A stretch of 64,000 nt of DNA, from contig NZ_OY735139.1 of NCBI RefSeq assembly GCF_963457605.1, positions 1,364,001 to 1,428,000 on the forward strand, written 5' to 3'. Both the position numbers and the translations under genes were made by a program. Under the pieces are notes generated by a model, which was not told where the DNA came from, made no database searches, and saw only the letters and a program-made list of their open reading frames with translations. Origin of the DNA: an uncultured Gellertiella sp. GTDB taxonomy: Bacteria; Pseudomonadota; Alphaproteobacteria; Rhizobiales; Rhizobiaceae. This document shows, piece after piece, positions 9,014-17,620 of the stretch; position 1 is the first letter of the stretch, and every line of letters begins with the position of its first letter.

Positions 9014-9970
9014 TCAGGCGGCGATTTCCCTCGCCACCATGGCGCGCAGCGCATGCAGGTCCTTGGCAAACTGGCGGATGCCTTCCGCCAGTTTCTCGGT
9101 TGCCATCGCATCCTCGTTCATCATCCAGCGGAAGGTCTTCTCGTCCATGGCGACGGGCGCATCGGCCTCGGACCTGTCAGGAGACAGGCGGCGTTCCAGC
9201 TTGCCCTCGTCCTTCGACAGTTCCTCCAGCAGCGCCGGGCTGATGGTGAGCCGGTCACATCCCGCTAGCGCCTCGATTTCGCCCGCATTGCGGAAGGATG
9301 CGCCCATGACGATGGTCTTGATGCCGTTCGCCTTGTAGTAATTGTAGATCGAGCGCACCGAGACCACGCCCGGATCATCTTCCGCCGTGTAGGTCTTGCC
9401 GGTCGACTTGGCATACCAGTCGAGAATCCGCCCGACGAAGGGCGAGATCAGGAAGGCACCGGCATCGGCACAGGCAATCGCCTGCGCCTTGGAGAAGAGC
9501 AGCGTCAGATTGCAGTCGATCCCTTCCTTCTGCAGCACTTCGGCAGCGCGGATGCCTTCCCAGTTGGAGGCAAGCTTGATGAGGATGCGTTCGCGGGCGA
9601 TGCCGCGCGCCTCATAGGCCTTGATGATCTGACGTCCCTTTTCAACCGAGGCATGGGTATCGAAGGAAAGATCCGCATCGACTTCCGTCGAGACCCGGCC
9701 CGGCACCAGACCGGCGAGCGCCGCACCGACCGAGATCGCCAGCCGGTCGGCAACCGAAGCGATCACCTGGTCGCCAGATCCGCTCTGGCCCTTGCCCCAG
9801 TTGATCGCTTCCTTGACCGCATCGGCAAACATCGGTGTGCCGAGAGCCTTGAGGACGATGGTCGGGTTGGTGGTGCAATCCACCGGTTTCAGGCGCGCAA
9901 CCGCCTCGATATCGCCGGTATCGGCGACAACGGTGGTGATGGCACGGAGTTGGTCAAGTTTGGAACTCAT
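9014..9970 (-). CDS. tal: Transaldolase
   Basis: A 318-residue cytosolic transaldolase of the TalB class, moving a dihydroxyacetone unit between sugar phosphates in the pentose phosphate pathway. It contains the family's [14 protein letters not shown] motif near the N-terminus, the Schiff-base lysine in [11 protein letters not shown] and the [10 protein letters not shown] and FVGRILDWY signatures. Asparagine replaces the usual threonine of ASTWEG. The start at 9970 is chosen for AAGGA placed 9 bases upstream; an ATG 9 bases further up lacks that spacing. It is a single gene, convergent with the lactonase. Confidence 0.95.
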   Translation of the reverse strand: MSSKLDQLRAITTVVADTGDIEAVARLKPVDCTTNPTIVLKALGTPMFADAVKEAINWGKGQSGSGDQVIASVADRLAISVGAALAGLVPGRVSTEVDADLSFDTHASVEKGRQIIKAYEARGIARERILIKLASNWEGIRAAEVLQKEGIDCNLTLLFSKAQAIACADAGAFLISPFVGRILDWYAKSTGKTYTAEDDPGVVSVRSIYNYYKANGIKTIVMGASFRNAGEIEALAGCDRLTISPALLEELSKDEGKLERRLSPDRSEADAPVAMDEKTFRWMMNEDAMATEKLAEGIRQFAKDLHALRAMVAREIAA

Positions 9971-10247
9971 GGGACGCAATCCTTGTAATGCTTGAAAATG
10001 AAATGGCCATCGGCCGGACGAAAGGGTGAGGAATATCAGCGGCGCATATCAGGTTTTCGCGGAATGGCGGCCGGCGGGAGCAAGGCCGAAACCCCGCGAA
10101 GTCGATGGCACATCGTCCATCCGGACAAAAGCCACCGCACAGGGAAGCGCAAGCCGGGCATGGCCATGCCGCCTCCGTCCTGACGTCCCGAATTCCTGAC
10201 CCATCGGCATTCTCCCCGGGCATGGCATGACGCGCGGCCCGATGTCC

Positions 10248-10345
10248 AGAGTTTGTCAGGGAAAACACGCAAACGAAGTTTTGCGTCTGGAAGTCGGTTT
10301 TCCCGCTCAAACTTGTCTGTTCGCGTGAACAGGCGAACGAAAACA
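10248..10345. repeat. Palindromic repeat remnant, copy C (module 2 variant)
   Basis: The 495-bp gap between the transaldolase and the Ada-like gene has no convincing gene. It holds AGAGTTTGTCAGGGAAAA, then GCAAACGAAGTTTTGCGTC, GGTTTTCCC and AACGAAAACA, all shared with module 2 of the larger repeats and most closely with the copy at 61606-61747. The left CTAG border has decayed to CCAGAG. A separate perfect 8-bp hairpin (10359-10366 with 10379-10386) follows it. Confidence 0.75.
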
Positions 10346-10465
10346 GCAAGACCTGGATCCTCTCCGCTCAGCATGACCCGGAGAGGCCCCAGTCCCCGAC
10401 TATCGCCAGCCGGGCGACCGCTTGTCAAGCTGCCTGCACGGCCCTCGCCTCTCCGGCTCCGCACG

Positions 10466-11347
10466 TCAGCCCTCAGCCGTTTTCCCCGCCTCCCAGCCGA
10501 GCATCGCCCGCTTGCGGGTGAGACCCCAGTGATAGCCGGTGAGCGCACCATTCTTGCCCAGTGCCCGATGGCAGGGCACGACGAAGGAGATCGGATTGCG
10601 CCCGACGGCAGCACCGACGGCGCGGGCGGCTTTCGGCTGGCCGATGGCACCGGCGATATCGGAATAGGTGACAGCCTTGCCGAGCGGTATCTTCAGCAGG
10701 CTTTCCCAGACCCGCACCTGAAAATCTGATCCTATCAGCACAACGCGGAGCGGCTCGTCCCGGTTCCAGCAGGCGGGATCGAAAATCCGCTTCACCTGCG
10801 TTGCGGTGGCCTGCTGGTCCCTGACATAGCGGGCATTCGGCCAGCGGTCGGCCATGTCGCGAAAGCACGCCTCTTCCCCCGCCGCGTCGGCAAAGGCAAG
10901 CCCTGCCAGGCCTCTGTCCGTTGCCATCACCAGCGCCGTGCCGAAGGGAGAGGGATGGAAGCCATAGCGGATCAACAGGCCCTCGCCGCGCGATTTCCAT
11001 TCGCCGGGGGACATCGCCTCATGGGTGACGAAGAGATCATGCAGCCGGCCCGGCCCGGACAATCCCACCTCGAACGAGGTTTCCAGCAGCGGCAACCCCT
11101 CGTCGCCGAGCAGCCGTTTGGCATGATCCAGTGTCACCGCCTGCAGAAAGGCCTTGGGCGACAGCCCCGCCCAGCGGGTAAAGGTCTTCTGCAACTGGGT
11201 GGGCGACAGGCCGAGCCTGCTCGCGATGGCTTCGAGCGTCGGCTGCTCGCGATAATCCGCGCTGAGCAACTCGATGACCCGGCAGACAATGTCATATTCT
11301 TCGCCCTGCGGGGTAATGTCGGTATAAGGCGCTGCAGTCATGGTCAT
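10466..11347 (-). CDS. AraC-type regulator / O6-methylguanine-DNA methyltransferase (Ada-like)
   Basis: A 293-residue fusion of an AraC helix-turn-helix domain (residues about 20-115, with LEAIASRLGLSPTQLQKTF) and a C-terminal alkyltransferase. The acceptor cysteine lies in ISFVVPCHRALG. The N-terminal zinc/methylphosphotriester domain of full-length Ada is absent, as in many rhizobial homologues, so how it senses alkylation for gene control is unclear. It repairs O6-methylguanine in a single-use reaction. Start 11347 has GGAG 8 bases upstream; an in-frame extension to 11458 runs over the end of the next gene and is disfavoured. Confidence 0.88.
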   Translation of the reverse strand: MTMTAAPYTDITPQGEEYDIVCRVIELLSADYREQPTLEAIASRLGLSPTQLQKTFTRWAGLSPKAFLQAVTLDHAKRLLGDEGLPLLETSFEVGLSGPGRLHDLFVTHEAMSPGEWKSRGEGLLIRYGFHPSPFGTALVMATDRGLAGLAFADAAGEEACFRDMADRWPNARYVRDQQATATQVKRIFDPACWNRDEPLRVVLIGSDFQVRVWESLLKIPLGKAVTYSDIAGAIGQPKAARAVGAAVGRNPISFVVPCHRALGKNGALTGYHWGLTRKRAMLGWEAGKTAEG

Positions 11348-11426
11348 GGCAAAAACTCCGGTTACCGCGACAACACCATGGACTGATCTGTCGATCCACC
11401 CGATTCTTGCCGGGCGGGCACATGCA

Positions 11427-11939
11427 TCAGATCCGTCGCCGCACCGTTGCCAGCGCACCGGTCATCGCCCTGGCAAAGCTTTCGCGGTCTTCCGGATTGA
11501 GAAAAGACCCGACATCCGACCGCCGCCCCTCGCCCGAAACCAGCATCGAGACGATGCCGAATTCCTGATGCCGCCTGACATCGAATCGAAGCCGGAAGGG
11601 ATTGAAGCCGATGTCGACGCTTCTGCCCGCCGGGTCGAATTTGCGGATCTTCAAGGCTGTGCGCGACAGCATCACCTCCTCGCGCGTCAGGCCAGAGCGG
11701 TAATTCAGGTAGAAGGCACCGTAGAGCAGCGCAAAATCCAGACCGAAAAACAGCGCCACCGGCCAGGCACCGGTGGTCAGGAACAGCCCGGCATGCAGGG
11801 TGGAGAGCAGGCCGGTCAACAGCATCAGCACCCGCCAGCCCCGGCGTCCGAGCGACCGGTAGGGGACCAGTTCCGCCGCAAAGACCGGCCTGTCATTGAT
11901 GCCGTCATCGCAGACCCCGTCACCGTTGATTTCCGCCAT
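11427..11939 (-). CDS. DUF2244 family membrane protein
   Basis: A 170-residue protein matching DUF2244, a family of predicted inner-membrane proteins common in alphaproteobacteria. Two hydrophobic helices lie near residues 35-75 (MLLTGLLSTLHAGLFLTTG and the following segment), followed by a soluble domain. Start codons GTG-GTG-ATG are stacked; ATG at 11939 is the conservative choice. It is divergent from endonuclease III with only 22 bp between start codons. Function is unknown. Confidence 0.8.
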   Translation of the reverse strand: MAEINGDGVCDDGINDRPVFAAELVPYRSLGRRGWRVLMLLTGLLSTLHAGLFLTTGAWPVALFFGLDFALLYGAFYLNYRSGLTREEVMLSRTALKIRKFDPAGRSVDIGFNPFRLRFDVRRHQEFGIVSMLVSGEGRRSDVGSFLNPEDRESFARAMTGALATVRRRI

Positions 11940-11961
11940 CACCACTCGCTATAGATCAGGT

Positions 11962-12744
11962 ATGAAGACACCGAAGCCGAAATCCAGCACGCAAATTGCC
12001 AAAAAGTCAAACGCGCCACCCGGACGCCATCAGCCCGGCAAGGACATGCCCCGGCGCACCGCCTATAGCGTGGAGGAGATTGCCGAGATCTTCCGGCGCT
12101 TCCAGATCCAGCGGCCTGAGCCGAAGGGCGAACTCGACCATGTCAATGCCTATACATTGCTGGTGGCCGTTGCCCTGTCTGCCCAGGCCACCGATATCGG
12201 CGTCAACAAGGCGACACGGGCGCTGTTCCAGCGGGCGGATACACCGGAAAAGATGATCGCGCTTGGCGAGGCCGAGTTGGTCTCGCATATCAGGACCATC
12301 GGCCTCTATCGCAACAAGGCGAAGAATGTCATGGCGCTCAGCCAGATGCTGATCGACCACCATGGCGGCGACGTGCCCGAAAGCCGGGACGCGCTGATGA
12401 CGCTGCCCGGCGTCGGCCGCAAGACCGCAAATGTGGTGATGTCCATGGCCTTCGGCATCCCGACCATGGCCGTCGATACCCATGTGTTCCGGATTGCCAA
12501 CCGGATCGGCCTTGCACCGGGAAAGACACCCGACGCGGTGGAGGCAGTCCTGATGGCCGTCATTCCGGAAAACTACCTTTTCCATGCCCATCATTGGCTG
12601 ATCCTGCACGGTCGCTATTGCTGCAAGGCACGCAAGCCCGAATGCGGGCTCTGCATTCTCGCCGATATCTGCAAGTCACCCGAGAAGACCAGCGCAATTG
12701 CCGCCCCGCTTGTTGCGGAAAATATCGAGCAAACGCCCCAATAA
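11962..12744 (+). CDS. nth: Endonuclease III
   Basis: A 260-residue DNA glycosylase/AP lyase that removes oxidised pyrimidines in base excision repair. The helix-hairpin-helix LPGVGRKTANVV carries the catalytic lysine, VDTHVFR the catalytic aspartate, and the C-terminal cysteines are spaced C-x6-C-x2-C-x5-C (CKARKPECGLCILADIC) for the [4Fe-4S] cluster. About 40 lysine- and proline-rich residues precede the domain, a disordered extension common in rhizobial homologues. ATG at 11962 is preferred over the longer reading at 11896, which would overlap the divergent gene. Confidence 0.95.
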   Translation: MKTPKPKSSTQIAKKSNAPPGRHQPGKDMPRRTAYSVEEIAEIFRRFQIQRPEPKGELDHVNAYTLLVAVALSAQATDIGVNKATRALFQRADTPEKMIALGEAELVSHIRTIGLYRNKAKNVMALSQMLIDHHGGDVPESRDALMTLPGVGRKTANVVMSMAFGIPTMAVDTHVFRIANRIGLAPGKTPDAVEAVLMAVIPENYLFHAHHWLILHGRYCCKARKPECGLCILADICKSPEKTSAIAAPLVAENIEQTPQ

Positions 12745-12989
12745 AGAATATTTTCTCAGTTTCGGCGTTTTTCGCGCCTGATGATCGAAAATGTCGCCGA
12801 AAAATTGCAATTAAATAGAATTATTTTGTAAAATCACATTTAATTGCCCCGGCATACCCTTGTCAGGGCAGAACTTTCTAATATAAACTTACGCTTAAGG
12901 AGTTACGGTTTTATAGTTTGCTATGACAGACCGAATTCGTGGCTGCGCCCGGGGCCAAAACGGGCAACAGAATACGGGGGCTTTGTGTT

Positions 12990-13829
12990 TTGCTAGATAC
13001 GCTTTTTGAGAGATTCAACCAGAGCCTGAAAAATGGCACCCCGGCTGAACGCCGCCTTGCCAAATATTATCTGGAACATCCCGGCGACATATCGTTCGAG
13101 ACGGCCGCAAGCGTCGCCGACAAGCTGGATCTGAGCCCGATGACCGTCGGGCGGTTTCTGCGGGCGCTGAATATCGACACTTTCGCCCATCAGCCGCACC
13201 CGATCATGCCGACAACGGCCAATGGCAGCGCGGCCGAGCGCTCCTATGGTGCCCATTCCGCCGAAACCGCCAATGGCCATGATCCCGTGCGCCATCAGGT
13301 CGAGGCGCTCTATCAGGTGCAGGCGCTGACCCTGCAGCCGGACTGGCGCACCATCGTCATGCTTCTGTCGCGGGCCTCGGAAGTATTTCTGACGTCACTT
13401 GGACAGACCCTGCCAATGTCGGCCTATTTTGCCGGTCGCCTGGCCGAAACCCGGGACGGCGTGCGGCACCTCAGCGGCGGCGATGGCACCTATCTGGAAT
13501 TGCTCGGCAGCAGGCGCACCGATTGTCTGCTGATTATTGTCGATGATCCCCATTCCTCGCCCCGGCTGCAGCGGCTGTCCAAGGCCGCCAGGGAGGCCGG
13601 TCATACGGTGCTGATGGTGACCCATTCTCCCGCCAGCACGAAAGACGATCCGGCCGATCATCTGATCCGCGCCCCGGCGCTCATCAACCGGAGCGGACCT
13701 GATCCCGTCGCCCTTGCCGCGCTCATCGAATATGCCTGTGCAGGCGTCGCCGCCGAAAGTGGCCCCTTTGCAACCGAACGCGCCGGCCGGGTGGCGGAAC
13801 TGCTGCGCTATTTCGGCGAAGTCGCCTGA
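12990..13829 (+). CDS. RpiR/MurR-type transcriptional regulator
   Basis: About 279 residues with an N-terminal RpiR helix-turn-helix (residues 1-70: LAKYYLEHPGDISFETAASVADKLDLSP followed by MTVGRFLRALNI), given here as two adjoining pieces, and a C-terminal region resembling a diverged SIS sugar-isomerase fold. The TTG at 12990 is proposed because GGGGG lies 8 bases upstream; GTG at 12939 would add 17 unlike residues. An AT-rich 245-bp leader precedes it. It has no obvious target operon beside it, so the regulated pathway is unknown. Confidence 0.75.
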   Translation: MLDTLFERFNQSLKNGTPAERRLAKYYLEHPGDISFETAASVADKLDLSPMTVGRFLRALNIDTFAHQPHPIMPTTANGSAAERSYGAHSAETANGHDPVRHQVEALYQVQALTLQPDWRTIVMLLSRASEVFLTSLGQTLPMSAYFAGRLAETRDGVRHLSGGDGTYLELLGSRRTDCLLIIVDDPHSSPRLQRLSKAAREAGHTVLMVTHSPASTKDDPADHLIRAPALINRSGPDPVALAALIEYACAGVAAESGPFATERAGRVAELLRYFGEVA

Positions 13830-13887
13830 GGCAGGACAGGGCGGCCAGGCAGAGTTTGAACCATTCGTTCACCCCCGACGGGGCCGT

Positions 13888-14682
13888 TCAACGGCGAAAG
13901 CGGGCGTAAATCTCCGGTCGCCGGTCGGCCAGATAGGGCGTTTCCGCCTCGGTGACCACATAGGCTGCCGGATTGATCCGGGCAAACAGCAGGGTTTCCT
14001 CCAGCCCGGCGCGGGCCAGATATTCCCCATCCGGTGCGGCAATCACCGAGCGCCCCTCATAGGCGCAGCCATTCTCCGCGCCGCAAAGGTCGGCATAGGC
14101 AATGAACAGCTGGTTTTCCATCGCCCGCGCCGGGACAATCAGGTTTGACACCAGCCGGGCGGAAGGTCCGGCCGGCAGTGCGGTCGGCACCACGATCAAT
14201 TGCGCGCCGGACAGCGCGAGTCCACGCACCATTTCCGGAAATTCTACGTCATAGCAGATCAGCATGCCAAGCTTCAGCGAGCCGAGACTGACAAGGTCGG
14301 GTGGATCGTGGGAGACCGAAAAAGTTGCCCGCTCGGCGGGACCATAGAGATGGCATTTCCGGTAGCAATGGACGGTTCCATCCGGCTGCACCAACACGGC
14401 GGAATTGTAGATGTCCGGGCCGGCCCGCTCGGGAAACCCGGCGACGATGGCAAGGCCGCATTCAGCCGCAATCGCCTTGAGCCTTATGACGGCAGGGCCA
14501 TCCAGCGGCTCGGCAAGCGTCCTGAACAATGGCCCCAGCGCATAGCCGGACACCGCCAGTTCCGGTGCCACCAGCAGGCCTGCGCCCATGGCCGCTGCGT
14601 TGCGGGCGGCCTGCTCGATCTTGCCAATATTTGCGGCGAAATCCCCGGGCACCGGTTCCATCTGCAATGCGGCAATCAACAT
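13888..14682 (-). CDS. Nitrilase-superfamily carbon-nitrogen hydrolase
   Basis: A 264-residue hydrolase with the full Glu-Lys-Cys triad: glutamate in VAPELAVSGY (about residue 41), lysine in CYRKCHLYG (about 108) and cysteine in LICYDVEFPE (about 144). Such enzymes hydrolyse amides, omega-amides or carbamoyl compounds. Its stop lies 58 bp from the convergent regulator and it is 47 bp downstream of the FucU-like gene on the same strand, so the two may be co-transcribed. The substrate cannot be told from sequence. Confidence 0.85.
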   Translation of the reverse strand: MLIAALQMEPVPGDFAANIGKIEQAARNAAAMGAGLLVAPELAVSGYALGPLFRTLAEPLDGPAVIRLKAIAAECGLAIVAGFPERAGPDIYNSAVLVQPDGTVHCYRKCHLYGPAERATFSVSHDPPDLVSLGSLKLGMLICYDVEFPEMVRGLALSGAQLIVVPTALPAGPSARLVSNLIVPARAMENQLFIAYADLCGAENGCAYEGRSVIAAPDGEYLARAGLEETLLFARINPAAYVVTEAETPYLADRRPEIYARFRR

Positions 14683-14729
14683 CAGATGGCGCTCCCCTCC
14701 GGCCAGTCAGATACGCCCGTCAAAAAGCC

Positions 14730-15182
14730 TCAGGCGTCCGGCGGCAACACGCCCATGGTAAAGGCCGCACAGCCATAGAACCGTCGCTCGCCCGTCTGCA
14801 CGATGCAGTAGGAGGATCGCGCCTTGGCATAGAAGGCATAGCGTTCGAGGCTGACGAGCGGCCAGGCCTGCCCGGCCGCCTGATTGATCGCGGCCTGCAC
14901 CTCCCGCTGAACCTCGGGAACCTCGTCCGGTGCCCCCACCACCTCCATCCGCACCGCCGCATCCTCGACAAAGGTGTCGAGCGGCATCAGGGCGAGGATT
15001 GCCGACACCGCCTCGGCGGCGGTGGAACAGCCGATCTTCAGCGGCCTGCCCAGCACCGTCGAGCGGGCAAAGGCATCGGCGGGAAAATTCGTATCGACGA
15101 TGGTGATGACATCGCCATGCCCCATGGCCCGCAGGGCATGCAGCAGATCCGCATCCAGCAGCGGTGAAATTCCCTTCAGCAT
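14730..15182 (-). CDS. RbsD/FucU family sugar mutarotase
   Basis: A 150-residue protein of the RbsD/FucU fold, which interconverts sugar anomers. The N-terminal LLHALRAMGHGD contains the family's catalytic histidine, and the C-terminus RRFYGCAAFTMGVLP carries the conserved aromatic end. FucU members act on L-fucose, RbsD on D-ribose. Start 15182 follows GGGGAGG by 4 bases. It lies 6 kb from the putative fuconate-type operon, which hints at a shared sugar but does not prove it. Confidence 0.85.
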   Translation of the reverse strand: MLKGISPLLDADLLHALRAMGHGDVITIVDTNFPADAFARSTVLGRPLKIGCSTAAEAVSAILALMPLDTFVEDAAVRMEVVGAPDEVPEVQREVQAAINQAAGQAWPLVSLERYAFYAKARSSYCIVQTGERRFYGCAAFTMGVLPPDA

Positions 15183-15310
15183 GTCGCCTCCCCAGGACCT
15201 GTTCGCGCTCACCACAAAGCTTCGCGCGGAAAACGGAAAAAATATCGGCGCGGACCAACCGGTGCCTTCGGCACGGCAAATGCCGCCATGCCGGGTTAAA
15301 TCAGCCACCC

Positions 15311-15982
15311 CTATATCAGAACAGAGGAAATCAGGAAGATCAATGCCTTCAGCAGCGCATAGGCCACGCCGCCCACAACAAGCGTGGATACACCTGCCAT
15401 CACCATGCCAAGCAGCATGCACACCCCGTCCCGCTCAAGGATGGCGAAGGAAAAGAAGCAGATCGCCAGCGCCGGCAGCATGTTGCCAAGCGGCACCGGC
15501 AAGGCCAGCACGATCGCCAGCAGCAACGACAGCAAGCCGATCACATATTCCACAGGTGGCAGGACCAGCCATGTCAGGCGGGGTTTCAGCAGGCGCTCGG
15601 CGCGGGCTAGCCATGGCGTGATGCGCGCGGCGACTTTTGCGAAATCCTCCCGCGCCATCGACCGGTTGGCAATGATCCCCGGCAACCAGGGTGACATGCC
15701 AAGCGTAAGCTGCGCCGTCAGGAAAACCAGCGGTGCGCCGAGTATCGCGGAAGTGCCGGGCGGCGTTGGAAAAATGTTCGGCAGCGCGAAAACCAGCATC
15801 AGCGCACCAATGGCGCGATCCCCCAGCGCTGCAAACAGATCGCGGATCGAAATGCGTGAGCGTGATTCGTCGGCACCAAGCGCCTGAAGCGCGACAGACA
15901 GGCGCTGGCTGGAGGGGGATGACCGGTTTTGCCCCTGTTGCTCCCCCAGCCCGTCCACCGTCTCTTCGTCAATCGCCATCAT
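15311..15982 (-). CDS. exoD: ExoD-like membrane protein
   Basis: About 223 residues matching the ExoD family, first met in Sinorhizobium, where mutants have altered exopolysaccharide and alkali sensitivity. A short polar N-terminus is followed by a conserved SRISIRDLFAALGDRAIGAL segment and four or five hydrophobic helices. Start is one of two adjacent ATGs (15982 or 15979); upstream in-frame residues are not family-like. It is alone on the minus strand. A role in envelope or export is likely, the mechanism unknown. Confidence 0.85.
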   Translation of the reverse strand: MMAIDEETVDGLGEQQGQNRSSPSSQRLSVALQALGADESRSRISIRDLFAALGDRAIGALMLVFALPNIFPTPPGTSAILGAPLVFLTAQLTLGMSPWLPGIIANRSMAREDFAKVAARITPWLARAERLLKPRLTWLVLPPVEYVIGLLSLLLAIVLALPVPLGNMLPALAICFFSFAILERDGVCMLLGMVMAGVSTLVVGGVAYALLKALIFLISSVLI

Positions 15983-16082
15983 GCCATCCTGCCGTTCGCT
16001 TCGTCGGACAACACTATCCCCAAAAAATGTGATGAGATAATGCCGATCAGCCGATATGTGAAAATTCCGGCCTTGCGATGCC

Positions 16083-17609
16083 TCACGCTCCGATGGAGGC
16101 GGATCTGGGGCCATCCGCCGTCAGCGTGGTCAGGGCGAGCGTCTGGTCGAGATGGCAGGCACGCAGCGACAGCAATTTCTCCGCGCAGGCGAGGCGGACG
16201 GGCAGATAGGCCGGATCCTCCGCGACATCGACCGTTTCCGAAGGGTCCTTGGCGAGATCGAACAGCAGGGGCGGCAAACCATTGAAATGCACATATTTGA
16301 ATGCGGCATCACGCAGGACGGCGAGATTGCAGGCGCGGGACGCCAGCCCGAAATGCCGCTCCTGGGCTCCTCCGGCCACATCGCGGAAATCGAATTCCCA
16401 GAAGATCGCCTCGCGCCAGCGGTCGGGCGTGTCGCCCCGCAGGAACGGCTGAAGCGAGGCTCCGTCAAGCCCGTTACGCGGGGCCACAGCCCATGCTTCG
16501 CTCAGCGTCGGGAAAATATCGGCGGCGGAGGTGAAGTGGTCGATGCGCCCGCCATGGCCCTCGGGGTGACGGGGATCGCGGATGACGAGCGGAATGTGAT
16601 AGCTGCCATCGAAAAAGCCCCCCTTGCCAAAGGACCAGTGGTCGCCCGCCATTTCCGCGTGGTCGGAGGTGAAGATAATGATGGTGTTGTCCCAGAGCCC
16701 GCGTTGCTTCAGCGCCTCGAAGATGCGGCCAAGCTGGGCATCCGTTTCGGTGATCATGCCGTGATAGATCGCCCGGATCAGGGCAATATCCTCCGCCGAC
16801 CAGTCTGCCACCGCACCCGACGCGCCATAGACGAAATGCGCCTGGCGCTGGCGCTGGAGATCATAGGCCACAAACGGATGCAGCGCCATTTCCGCTGCCC
16901 GGTCCTTTGCCCGATGGAAGGCTTCCGGCGGTTGTGGCGGGTAAAGGCGATTATAGGGCTCCGGCACCACGAAGGGCGGATGGGGGCGCAGGAAGGAGAG
17001 ATGGGCAAACCACGGCGCCTCCTGCTCGTCCATCCAGCGGATCAGTTCACCCGCGAGAAAGGCCGACTGGGTTTCCTCGCTTGCATAGGGCGGTGGCTCG
17101 CGGGAGAGTTCCCCCGCAGGCACGCCGAGCGGCAGGTGCACGTCGCGGTTTTGCGCATGCGTGTTGCCGCGCGCGCGCAGCCAGGAGAGCCACGGCTTTT
17201 CATGCTCCGGCAACAATTGCCGTACGGTGAAGCCCGGAAGAACGCCTTCATAGCTGGTCAGGTGCGGATCGGCGGGATCGAGACCGCGCGGGTCCGGGGC
17301 AGTGTCGGTATAGCCGAACAGGGTCGGATCATAGCCCGCCCGCCGCCCGGCAAGCGCCAGATTGTCAAACCGCCGGTCGAGCGGCGTGCCATTGCGGCAG
17401 ACCCGGTGGTTCATCTGGTAGAGCCCGGTATAAAGCCCGGCCCTTGCGGGAGAACAGGGGGCAGCCGACGCATAGTGGCGGGCAAACAGCACGCCCTCGC
17501 GGGCAAGAGCATCCACATGCGGCGTTTTCACCACTGGATGGCCGACCGCAGAAAGGCTGTCGCCGCGCCACTGGTCGGCAGTGACAAGCAGGATATTTGG
17601 CTTCATCAT
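16083..17609 (-). CDS. Phosphonate monoester hydrolase/phosphodiesterase-type sulfatase-fold enzyme
   Basis: A 508-residue alkaline-phosphatase-superfamily enzyme. Cysteine in APCSPARAGLYTG (about residue 52) is the site converted to formylglycine. Metal-ligand motifs are NILLVTADQWRGD near the N-terminus and IIIFTSDHAEMAGDH in the middle. Segments such as LYQMNHRVCRNGTPLD, LRPHPPFV and EFDFRDV closely resemble rhizobial phosphonate monoester hydrolase rather than classic aryl sulfatases. It probably hydrolyses phosphonate monoesters or phosphodiesters, often with side activity on sulfate esters. It needs a formylglycine-generating enzyme, not seen here. An EamA exporter follows 11 bp away upstream. 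Confidence 0.85.
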   Translation of the reverse strand: MMKPNILLVTADQWRGDSLSAVGHPVVKTPHVDALAREGVLFARHYASAAPCSPARAGLYTGLYQMNHRVCRNGTPLDRRFDNLALAGRRAGYDPTLFGYTDTAPDPRGLDPADPHLTSYEGVLPGFTVRQLLPEHEKPWLSWLRARGNTHAQNRDVHLPLGVPAGELSREPPPYASEETQSAFLAGELIRWMDEQEAPWFAHLSFLRPHPPFVVPEPYNRLYPPQPPEAFHRAKDRAAEMALHPFVAYDLQRQRQAHFVYGASGAVADWSAEDIALIRAIYHGMITETDAQLGRIFEALKQRGLWDNTIIIFTSDHAEMAGDHWSFGKGGFFDGSYHIPLVIRDPRHPEGHGGRIDHFTSAADIFPTLSEAWAVAPRNGLDGASLQPFLRGDTPDRWREAIFWEFDFRDVAGGAQERHFGLASRACNLAVLRDAAFKYVHFNGLPPLLFDLAKDPSETVDVAEDPAYLPVRLACAEKLLSLRACHLDQTLALTTLTADGPRSASIGA

Positions 17610-17620
17610 GAAAGATCCGT

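Noticed and set aside
12745-12989. Possible small RNA in the AT-rich gap before the RpiR-type gene
   Set aside because: The region is AT-rich and probably promoter DNA, but no stable hairpin with a T-run was seen to support an RNA gene.
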